DNA from: an uncultured Selenomonadales bacterium
Lineage (GTDB): Bacteria; Bacillota_C; Negativicutes; Selenomonadales; Selenomonadaceae
DNA length: 6,748 bases
Direction: 5' to 3'
Assembly: GCA_937916025.1 (NCBI GenBank)
Contig: CALGGX010000481.1
Coordinates: forward strand, 1 to 6,748
Shown: piece after piece, positions 1 through 6,415 of the stretch
How positions within the stretch are numbered: position 1 is the first letter of the stretch
How the letters are laid out: each line of letters begins with the position of its first letter
The notes under the pieces: generated by a model
Told to the model about the DNA's origin: nothing
Databases searched by the model: none
What the model saw: the letters and a program-made list of their open reading frames with translations, nothing else
Translations under genes and position numbers: made by a program

Positions 1-213
1 ACTGCCGCCGGTTACACTTGGGAGTATGTCGACAAGGTTGCGGCGCAAACGCATAACGGGCGGAAAAAACAAGCGGTTCGTTGCATCGAGACCGGCGAAG
101 TTTTTGAATCGATCTGGGCGGCGGCAAAATGGGCAGGTTGCGATCCGAGGCTCATAACGCGAGTTTGCAAGAAACTTCGGAAGACTGCCGCCGGTTACAG
201 TTGGGAATATGTC
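1..213 (+). repeat. Tandem 183-bp direct repeat (IENR1-like coding units)
   Basis: Bases 1-30 and 184-213 match at 28 of 30 positions. Both encode T-A-A-G-Y-(T/S)-W-E-Y-V, so the repeat period is 183 bp (61 codons). The next unit, ending near 390, is more diverged (GKWHFVYV). The near-identity at DNA level across the end of the module points to fairly recent unit duplication or gene conversion inside the coding region. Confidence 0.7.
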
Positions 214-396
214 GGCGAATTGACCGAACGCCCGGTTGTGGACGCGCGCCCCGTGAAGTGCCTCGAAACCGGCGAAGTGTTTTCGTCGAAAGCGGCAGCG
301 GCAGCATGGGCACAGAGGCAAGAAACTTCCATTACGCAATCATGTCGAAACGGCAATTTGATCGCGGGCAAGTGGCATTTTGTTTATGTCAATTGA
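1..396 (+). CDS. C-terminal part of a tandem NUMOD1/IENR1-like repeat protein (5' end outside window)
   Basis: The frame is open from base 1 to TGA at 394-396, giving 131 residues. It holds two full copies and the tail of a third copy of a module of about 50 residues. The module begins V-(R/K)-C-(I/L)-E-T-G-E-V-F, continues with an Ala-rich helix and a helix-turn-helix-like part, and ends GY-(T/S)-W-E-Y-V (final copy GKWHFVYV). This matches the NUMOD1/IENR1 modular DNA-binding repeat known from homing endonucleases (GIY-YIG and HNH types) and some phage or mobile proteins. The modules probably contact DNA. No nuclease domain is visible, so the protein could be a homing endonuclease whose catalytic part lies upstream, or a protein made only of repeats. 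The domain assignment comes from motif recognition; the function is inferred. The gene converges on the nuclease gene with 22 bp between stop codons. Confidence 0.75.
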   Translation, partial: TAAGYTWEYVDKVAAQTHNGRKKQAVRCIETGEVFESIWAAAKWAGCDPRLITRVCKKLRKTAAGYSWEYVGELTERPVVDARPVKCLETGEVFSSKAAAAAWAQRQETSITQSCRNGNLIAGKWHFVYVN

Positions 397-418
397 AAAC
401 TTCCGCTCCGCGCGGCGT
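397..418. other. 22-bp convergent intergenic gap, no terminator seen
   Basis: The plus-strand gene ends at 396 and the minus-strand nuclease gene ends at 419. The gap contains the short self-complementary core CCGCGCGG but no clear stem followed by a T-run on either strand. I cannot call a rho-independent terminator here. Confidence 0.5.
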
Positions 419-2940
419 TCAATATCTCGAAGATGATTTTCCGAAACGTCCGCCGCACTTGGGGCAGATCACATGCCAATGCGAGTCGCCGACTTCCGAG
501 TGATAATTGAATTCGTGTTTGAAAAGCGGCGTCGAGCAATTTCGGCAGTGAGTTTCAACCCAAAACTCGCCGCATTGCTCGCACAGCAGATGATACTTCA
601 CCGAGCCGCCTTCGAGCTCGAGCGTTCGGACTTGCAAACGGGTATTTCCGCAATGCCAACAGACTCGCGTCGTCGACGAATCCGCAAAGCCGTACTCGAA
701 CATCAGCCGAAACCACGTCGTAAGATTTTCTTGAGATAGATTGCCCGCCTCCGAGCCCGGCGTCAGATAAAACGCGCCGCATTGATGATCCAAATGACTG
801 CCAATCTTTTCGATCAGATCGTTTTTGATCCGATCGAATTTTTTATTGAAACAGCCGCCGAAGTCGACGTATTTTGCGCCCGCCGACATGTCGTTGTGGA
901 CGATGAACGCCGAAGTGATTTCGATGCCCGCGCGGCGCGGCAAGACAAGATACTTGTCGACGCAAACGCCGAGGATATCCTTCACCGCCCAATAATAATT
1001 GCCGCCCATCGAATCGTATCGCCGATATTTTGCATCGAGAATGAAATTGCGGGTGTTGCCGCCGACCGTAACCTGAAACAAAAAATCCGGACGAAGATCG
1101 CGCGGCATTTTTTTGTCGGGAAAAATTTCCGAGAACCGCCGATTGTAATGAAGCACCAGTCGAATATCGGAACCGTCGGGCAGATCATGTCGAAGCGCAA
1201 TCGAATTGCCTTCCAATGTGCCTTTGTCGTTTCGACGGAGATATCGCCGAAAAATATCTTCGCTCCGCGCGGCGGAATCCGGTTCATATCGCCAGCCTTG
1301 ACGCGCAATCAACTGCTCCAATAATTGCGCGAGCACCCGGTACTCGTACAGTCGCCACCAATGCTCGAGCAAAATCGTCTCGCCGTCAAAGCCAAACGCA
1401 AAGTCATACAGTCCGTCAAGCTCCCGCAATGCGAAATACACGCGATGATAGTTCGGATCATTCGAGAAGATTTGCGTCAGGCGTTGTTCGTGCTCGCGCT
1501 CCGAAATGCCGTCGAAGAGTTTCAATTGCAGAATGTGCTCGAGTTGCAAATCGATCGCGGCAAGCAACTCCCGCCGCTCGTCGAATTGAAACGGCAGGCT
1601 TTTGTATTTGAATGAGGTCATGACGCCGAGCTCCGTCCAAGCAGAATTTTGCGCGGTCGTCGATCGGAAATACAGATCAAAAAAATCCTCCCGATCGGAA
1701 TCGAGAATTTCAATCGGATTGCCGTTGATCGTCAATACGTCAGCAAACAAAACCATGTCGCCGCAATTTCGCCAACCGCCGAAAATCCCGATTTCTCCGC
1801 CCGACTTCAGCAATTCATTCAATCGCAATGCCGCCGAAATTTGCTTTTGATTGCAAATGACAAGCGCGACGTTCGTGCCGACAAACGAACACAACAATCC
1901 GTGTTGCGACGAGAAGTCGATGCGCATCTCGGGCGTCGAGCCGCGAATTCCGAGCCCGCCCTTATGATCCGCCCTTTGATCAAACGTTTTCGATCGCAAT
2001 AAATCATCTTTAAACTTCGCGCGTGCCGTCAACCGCAATTGCTTCAAACGCGAGTTGAGCGACGCGGTATACTCCGACCAATTCGATTTATGTTTCGACT
2101 GCAGAATGTTTTGTTTGCTGTCGAGAATTTTCTGCTCGAGCATGAAAGATTGCTCGGCAAAGCGCGCGTCTGACTCCGACGTCATTTTCTTCAGCCGATT
2201 GAATAAATACAGCAACAACCGATGCTCGTAAATATCGGTCGACCGCTCGAAATCGACGGCGCGAAATTTCTGTCGCGCGGGATTTGCAAAGCACTGTCGA
2301 AACACGTTTGCATCAAATTTTTTGAGTTTGTTTCGATTGAGCGGACAAATTCGGCGATGCAATTCAAAACGCGGCTGCCGATCAATCCGCGCCATCGACG
2401 GCTGAATTTTTGTCAGTGCATTAAGGACGCTTTCGAGATATCGGCGATGAATTTGTTGCGGCGATTTGATTGATAATTGCCCGGAACTTGTATCGGCATT
2501 TGATGCCGCCAACAATTTTCGGCTGATGTAAAGCAAATCTTCCAACATTCGATCGCGTTGCGGATCCGTCATCGACGATTGCAAGCAAAACAATTTTTTC
2601 GTCGCAAACAAAATGCCGCGTCGAAATATCTGCAACTCAAAAAGCCCGGGTTCTGTTACTCCAACATTCGGATCGTCGAAAAAAATATGCCGTTTCGAGC
2701 GTCGAAATTCAACCGAGCCGCGCGGCAGACGATTGAAAACTCCGAAGGCGGCTCGTCGACAATCGAAAACGCCGGACGCCAATAACCGTTGCCGAGCTTC
2801 GGAATGCGGAGATGATTGCGCGTGACGAACGGCATATCCGCAATTTCTTCGCATTGAATTCCGTCGAGCGTTTCTACAATTCGCTCGTCGAGCACTTCGA
2901 GGTCGTCGACACTCCGAATCAATTGCAGACGCAATTTCAC
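419..2940 (-). CDS. McrC-like DUF2357 / PD-(D/E)XK (PDDEXK_7) nuclease with zinc ribbons, frame-shifted near its N-terminus
   Basis: Likely DNA-cleaving partner of the McrB-like ATPase just upstream. Reading GTG 2940 to the T7 run at 2685-2679 (87 codons), then shifting -1, gives a coherent protein of about 840 residues; numbers below use that merged product. A DUF2357-like region occupies roughly the first third. A long charged helical stretch lies near 260-320. The nuclease core follows: LEHWWRLYEYRV (525-536), PDF (P618, D619) and FILDAKYR (D636, K638), the PD...DxK signature of this superfamily. The C-terminus has eight cysteines in four CxxC pairs (761/764, 787/790, 799/802, 826/829), read as two zinc ribbons. 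GTG 2940 is preferred over ATG 2947 because the other frame is about 27% arginine between the ATG and the T-run, whereas the GTG frame looks like real protein and has GGAG 10 nt upstream. It starts 3 nt after the ATPase stop. The family assignment rests on motifs; whether full-length protein is made is uncertain. Confidence 0.8.
2679..2685 (-). other. Homopolymer T7 (A7 on plus strand) frameshift site in the nuclease gene
   Basis: In the N-terminal frame the minus strand reads ATA TTT TTT TCG ACG and runs into TAA at 2658-2656 after 94 codons. The body of the nuclease is in the -1 frame, reading TTC GAC GAT CCG (F-D-D-P) across the same bases. A Phe-tRNA sitting on the second TTT can slip back one base and still pair fully with TTT; one extra U in the transcript would have the same effect. 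The junction restores a continuous DUF2357-like sequence, so the shift point is placed here with fair confidence. Sequencing error, mutation and programmed slippage cannot be told apart from the sequence alone. Confidence 0.7.
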
Positions 2941-2943
2941 TGC

Positions 2944-4410
2944 TCATTGTCTCCAATAATTGATCTCGTTCGCGTCGCACATCATCTCCAAAATACGTTT
3001 CGACATCGAATACGGCGAAGTTTCTTTCCATTTCAAAATGCGATTGAAACGTTCTTCGTCGTCGAGCCGATTGAGCTCAATTTTCGGCAGAAGAAACGCG
3101 GCGATCAAACTGTCGATGATTTTTTCGGCAGAAAACTCGTCAGAACCGTCGCTTTTGATTGACTCGATGACATTGCCGAGTCGACGGCTGATTGAAATGC
3201 CGAGTTCATTCGCCTGTCGTTTTAGCGTTTCATATACGTCGATCGGGATATTCGGTTTGACGAAGTGCGGTTTGTCGACAACATTGTCGTCAACGGCGAG
3301 CTTCGGTTGCTCGTACAGTCGAATGAAAAACGCACGGTCGCGTACCTTCGGACTGATGTCAAGCGTCGTCTCGTCCTGATTCAACGTGCCGAAGAACTTG
3401 ATGTTGGGCGGAATTACAAATGTCGGCGGATATGTTTTAAGCATTCGCAATGCGCGTTGCAGTTCCTGATAGTATTTTATTGCTTCGACGGAAGAAAATT
3501 CCGTATCGCCGTGGTATTGCGAGAAAAAGTCGGCTTCGGATTTGATGTCGTCCGCGAAATTTCGGCTGTAGAGCTCGACGAGCGGCTTGTCGAATTGCAG
3601 GATACTCAAAAACTCGGCGAAATAATATTCGACGTGTGTCAAATTCATTTCGTCGAGACAAATGAAATACGGCAAATGAGAATTGAAATGCGCAAATCGA
3701 TGAAGTCTCAGCAGTGCATCGAGAAACGGCGTGCTCACGTATCGCCGCTCGAGCGGGTTGTAATATCCGAGCAGATCGCTTCGATCATTCCAATTGGATT
3801 GCACGGGAATGATCTCGGCATCCGTCGAGCTGAAAGCGTGTGCGAGTGCTCGGACGAGGCTCGTCTTGCCGAAGCCGGGTGCTCCCGTCAAGATGATCAA
3901 TTGCCGCGTTTGAAGTCCGATGCAGACGCTTCGGAGAATATCAAGATCGTAATCCAATCCGTCATTTGTTTTGATGAAACTCTGCAATTGCAAGAGAAAT
4001 TTCTGCTCGGGATTATTGTTTGTCGACGATGCTCGCGCCGTTTCGATTTTTGTGATCGAATTTATGTCGATTGAGAAACAGCGAAAATTTCTTTGCGGCA
4101 GTTTTATGAGACTGCAGGACACGTTATCGTTAAGTTTGATATTCTTCATGGCGAGAGACTTTCGCATGTCTTCATTCAGCGATATGTAAATGGCATTGTC
4201 TCGATCGCTGAAAGGCATGAACGGAATTTCTTTGCCGGAGGGAGGAATTGACGAGATGATCTCGAACGATGCTTTTTCGGCAGTCAAAAAGCCGAGTCGT
4301 GCTCGGACGAGTTTTCGAGAGTCTCCCAGAAAAAAATGTCGTTGAAGATATGCTTCTCTTTCATCCTCCCTCAGATTACTGTATTCAATTTTGGAAATCG
4401 GCTCATTCAT
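2944..4410 (-). CDS. McrB-like AAA+ NTPase (type IV restriction / defence motor subunit)
   Basis: A 488-residue protein, numbered from ATG 4410. An N-terminal region of about 130 residues has no domain I recognise; in McrB relatives this position holds the target-reading domain. The AAA+ core follows: Walker A GAPGFGKTS (176-184), a W-N-D-R-S-D-L-L-G-Y-Y-N-P motif (about 207-219) typical of McrB relatives, Walker B FICLDEMN (249-256), sensor 1 FFGTLNQDET (339-348) and a putative arginine-finger segment SPKVRDRA (353-360). The protein is expected to form a hexameric ring driving the adjacent nuclease. Sensor 1 reads NQDE where E. coli McrB has NTAD, so nucleotide preference (GTP or ATP) is open. 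ATG 4410 is chosen because GAGG lies 9 nt upstream and the start overlaps the permease stop in ATGAATGA. An in-frame upstream ATG at 4467 would only add permease-overlapping residues. The nuclease gene begins 3 nt after the stop. Confidence 0.87.
   Translation of the reverse strand: MNEPISKIEYSNLREDEREAYLQRHFFLGDSRKLVRARLGFLTAEKASFEIISSIPPSGKEIPFMPFSDRDNAIYISLNEDMRKSLAMKNIKLNDNVSCSLIKLPQRNFRCFSIDINSITKIETARASSTNNNPEQKFLLQLQSFIKTNDGLDYDLDILRSVCIGLQTRQLIILTGAPGFGKTSLVRALAHAFSSTDAEIIPVQSNWNDRSDLLGYYNPLERRYVSTPFLDALLRLHRFAHFNSHLPYFICLDEMNLTHVEYYFAEFLSILQFDKPLVELYSRNFADDIKSEADFFSQYHGDTEFSSVEAIKYYQELQRALRMLKTYPPTFVIPPNIKFFGTLNQDETTLDISPKVRDRAFFIRLYEQPKLAVDDNVVDKPHFVKPNIPIDVYETLKRQANELGISISRRLGNVIESIKSDGSDEFSAEKIIDSLIAAFLLPKIELNRLDDEERFNRILKWKETSPYSMSKRILEMMCDANEINYWRQ
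2951..2954 (-). promoter_or_regulatory. Ribosome binding site for the nuclease gene
   Basis: GGAG (minus strand 2954-2951) lies inside the last codons of the ATPase gene, 10 nt before GTG 2940 but only 3 nt before ATG 2947. The spacing supports the GTG start and the N-terminal frame it opens. Confidence 0.5.
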
Positions 4411-5620
4411 ATCGCAAAGCCTCGATCGGATCGAGCCGCGCGGCGCGACGAGCCGGCAGAATTCCAAAAATTATTCCGATCGCCAGACTGAAACAAAACG
4501 CGACGACGATCGACTCCGGACTGATCACGGTTTTGAAATTGCCGAATTTCGAGATCGCCGTCGAAAGACCGACGCCCACGCCGATGCCGACAATGCCGCC
4601 GAGCATGCTGATCATCGTCGACTCAATCAGAAATTGCAACATGATCGAGTTGTAAGTCGCGCCGATTGCTTTGCGAATTCCGATCTCGCGCGTCCTCTCG
4701 ACCACGCTCGCAATCAAAATGTTCATTATGCCGATGCCTCCGACAATCAGGCTGATCCCCGCAATCGAGCCGAGCAACAGCGTCAACATCGTCGTCGTTT
4801 CACTCATCGTTTCCATCAGCGAAGTCAAATTCCTGACATTGAAATCATCTTCCGCGCCCGACGCAATATGATGCCGTTGCCGCAAGAGCGTTTCGATTTG
4901 CGACTGCACCTGATCCATTTTATCGGCTTCCGAAACCTGCACGTTGATCGAGCGCACGTAAGTTATTCCGAGCAATCTCTCTTGCGCCGTCGTCAAGGGA
5001 ATCAATACAATGTCGTCCTGATCGCTTCCCATCGACGACGCACCTTTCGACGCAATCAAACCAATCACCGTGTACGGCGAAGTGCCTATGCGAATTTTTT
5101 TGCCGACGGGATTGACTTCGCCGAAGAGATTGCTCGCGACCGTCGTTCCGATCACCGCCACGCGGCTGCGAACGTCGACGTCATGCTCGGTGAAAAACAA
5201 GCCGCTTTTGAGTGTCAGCGATTGGATCGCAACATATTCCGGCACCACGCCCTGCACCGAGGAATTCCAATTCTCATGCCCGTAGACGATCTGATACGAG
5301 CCGGAAACGGTCGGCGATACGTATTCGACGTCCTTAATTCGCTTTTTGATCGCGAGCGCGTCGTCGTAAGTCAACGTGATCACCGAGCCCGCCGCACCGC
5401 GCGGACCGCCGCGATTTGCCGAGCCGGGCATAACCATCAGCAAGTTCGAGCCGAGCCTGGAGATCGAGTCGACAACATTCTGCCGCACGCCCATCCCGAC
5501 CGAAACCATTGCAATCACTGCCGCCACGCCGATTATGATTCCGAGCATCGTCAACAGCGTTCGCAATTTGTTTGCAATCAATGACAGTGCCGCCATTTTC
5601 AGCAATTCGGTGAACAGCAT
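4403..5620 (-). CDS. FtsX/MacB-type ABC transporter permease
   Basis: Inner-membrane permease of the MacB/FtsX family, 405 residues from ATG 5620, the usual size for a permease-only member. A short cytoplasmic N-terminus with NKLRTLLTMLGIIIGVAAVI leads into TM1 (about 20-43). A large extracytoplasmic domain (about 45-275) matches the MacB periplasmic core. TM2 (about 279-303), TM3 (about 328-355) and TM4 (about 371-390) follow. The coupling segment ERTREIGIRKAIGAT (309-323) and the C-terminus LPARRAARLDPIEALRYE are family hallmarks. Such proteins use ATP hydrolysis by a separate LolD/MacB-like ATPase to move or extract substrates such as macrolides, peptides or lipoproteins; the substrate is unknown here. 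No ATPase gene is adjacent: folE2 lies directly upstream. GGAGG sits 8 nt before ATG 5620 but only 2 nt before ATG 5626, so 5620 is the better start. Confidence 0.92.
   Translation of the reverse strand: MLFTELLKMAALSLIANKLRTLLTMLGIIIGVAAVIAMVSVGMGVRQNVVDSISRLGSNLLMVMPGSANRGGPRGAAGSVITLTYDDALAIKKRIKDVEYVSPTVSGSYQIVYGHENWNSSVQGVVPEYVAIQSLTLKSGLFFTEHDVDVRSRVAVIGTTVASNLFGEVNPVGKKIRIGTSPYTVIGLIASKGASSMGSDQDDIVLIPLTTAQERLLGITYVRSINVQVSEADKMDQVQSQIETLLRQRHHIASGAEDDFNVRNLTSLMETMSETTTMLTLLLGSIAGISLIVGGIGIMNILIASVVERTREIGIRKAIGATYNSIMLQFLIESTMISMLGGIVGIGVGVGLSTAISKFGNFKTVISPESIVVAFCFSLAIGIIFGILPARRAARLDPIEALRYE
4420..4423 (-). promoter_or_regulatory. Ribosome binding site for the McrB-like gene, inside the permease gene
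   Basis: GAGG (minus strand 4423-4420) lies 9 nt before ATG 4410, within the last codons of the permease. With the 8-nt stop/start overlap it suggests translational coupling and decides against the upstream ATG at 4467. Confidence 0.5.
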
Positions 5621-5628
5621 CGTCATTA

Positions 5629-5633
5629 CCTCC
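5629..5633 (-). promoter_or_regulatory. Strong Shine-Dalgarno GGAGG for the permease gene
   Basis: GGAGG (minus strand 5633-5629) lies between the folE2 stop (5638-5636) and two in-frame ATGs at 5626 and 5620. Spacing is 2 nt to the first and 8 nt to the second, so the second is favoured. The protein shrinks by two residues. Confidence 0.65.
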
Positions 5634-5635
5634 GA

Positions 5636-6415
5636 TCATTGAATGATCTCGTCGTGCAGAGCAAACGCGTTGTGATTATGTATCGACTCGAAGTTCTCGC
5701 ATTCGATGCTGAATGAGCGGAGCCCCTTGACTTTTCGCAAAGCGATCACGACGTCGCGAAGAATGTCCTCGACGAATTTCGGATTGTTGTATGCGGCTTC
5801 CGTGACGAATTTTTCATCTTCGCGTTTGAGGAGCGGAACGATCGGTGACGACGCCTGTTGTTCAATCAGAGCCGTCAACTCGTCAATCGATATTGTCGGT
5901 CCGCCGCGAAAACTCAACAGCACACTGCAGACGCTTCGCTGATTGTGCGCGCCGCATTCGGATATTTCTTTGCTGCATGGGCAAAGCGTCGTGAAAGGAA
6001 CCGTCAAGCCGAGTTGAAATGACGTCATGCCGTCGACGAGCGACGCGACGATGGTGCAGTCGACATCAAGCAACGAGATTTTTTCGCTGACGGGAGCTTT
6101 GCGCTCGACGAAGTATTTAAAGTCCATTCTGATATGCGCGGCTGAAGTTTCGAGCTTTGCAATCGCCGCGCGGAGCATTCGATCGAGGGTTCGGAAGGCG
6201 ATCGGTTTGTTCGTCCAATCGTTGAGAATTTCCATTAAGCGACTCATGTGAGTGCCGCGAAGTTTATCGCTGAGCGCGACGGTAAAACGGACACCGGCTT
6301 GCACGGGCTGAACCCGCCCGCCGTCGTCAATCAAAAAAGGCAGGCACACGCCGCTGACGCCTGTCTGCTGAATTGGAATTTTACGGTTGTCGGGCTGATT
6401 TTGTACATCGATCAT
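5636..6415 (-). CDS. folE2: GTP cyclohydrolase FolE2 (type IB)
   Basis: Converts GTP to 7,8-dihydroneopterin triphosphate, the first step towards tetrahydrofolate and also the entry to queuosine-type deazapurines. The 259 residues match the usual length of the FolE2/COG1469 family. Signatures in order: LRGTHMSR (52-59), TTLCPCSKEIS (142-152) with the conserved metal-binding Cys region C145/C147, GAHNQRS (155-161), EKFVTEAAY (201-209) and ENFESIHNHNA (240-250). All the expected Cys, His and Glu residues appear present, so the enzyme is probably active. Type IB enzymes work with metals other than zinc, unlike FolE (IA). ATG 6415 overlaps the rsgA stop by 4 nt (ATGA), with GAGAGG 11 nt upstream (6432-6427), suggesting translational coupling. 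The permease starts 15 nt after the stop. Confidence 0.96.
   Translation of the reverse strand: MIDVQNQPDNRKIPIQQTGVSGVCLPFLIDDGGRVQPVQAGVRFTVALSDKLRGTHMSRLMEILNDWTNKPIAFRTLDRMLRAAIAKLETSAAHIRMDFKYFVERKAPVSEKISLLDVDCTIVASLVDGMTSFQLGLTVPFTTLCPCSKEISECGAHNQRSVCSVLLSFRGGPTISIDELTALIEQQASSPIVPLLKREDEKFVTEAAYNNPKFVEDILRDVVIALRKVKGLRSFSIECENFESIHNHNAFALHDEIIQ

Noticed and set aside
405..417. 13-base sequence GCTCCGCGCGGCG seen again at 1262-1274, with similar CCGCGCGG cores near 2717 and 4434
   Set aside because: Most copies lie inside coding sequence (Pro-Arg-Gly or Arg-Ala-Ala codons), with no regular spacing or conserved flanks. This is expected from codon usage, not a repeat family.
129..503. 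Plus-strand open frame of 124 codons at the left edge
   Set aside because: It is out of frame with the repeat-encoding frame open from base 1, which shows clear module repetition. It also runs into the end of the nuclease gene.
782..1324. Plus-strand open frame of 180 codons opposite the nuclease core
   Set aside because: It lies antisense to the PD-(D/E)XK motif region and its composition is typical of a shadow frame.
3265..4074. Plus-strand open frame of 269 codons opposite the McrB-like gene
   Set aside because: It is antisense to the AAA+ core with intact Walker motifs, shows no recognisable motif and has no credible neighbours.
4411..4467. Longer start for the McrB-like gene at ATG 4467
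   Set aside because: It would overlap the permease end by 65 nt and add 19 residues of permease-antiphase sequence. ATG 4410 has the better spaced ribosome binding site and a typical stop/start overlap.
4391..5584. Plus-strand open frame of 397 codons opposite the permease gene
   Set aside because: It is rich in Arg, His, Asp and Asn with no domain pattern, and lies antisense to a confidently identified FtsX/MacB permease. It is a codon-bias shadow.
5621..5626. Permease start at ATG 5626
   Set aside because: The GGAGG is only 2 nt upstream of it, while ATG 5620 has 8 nt spacing.
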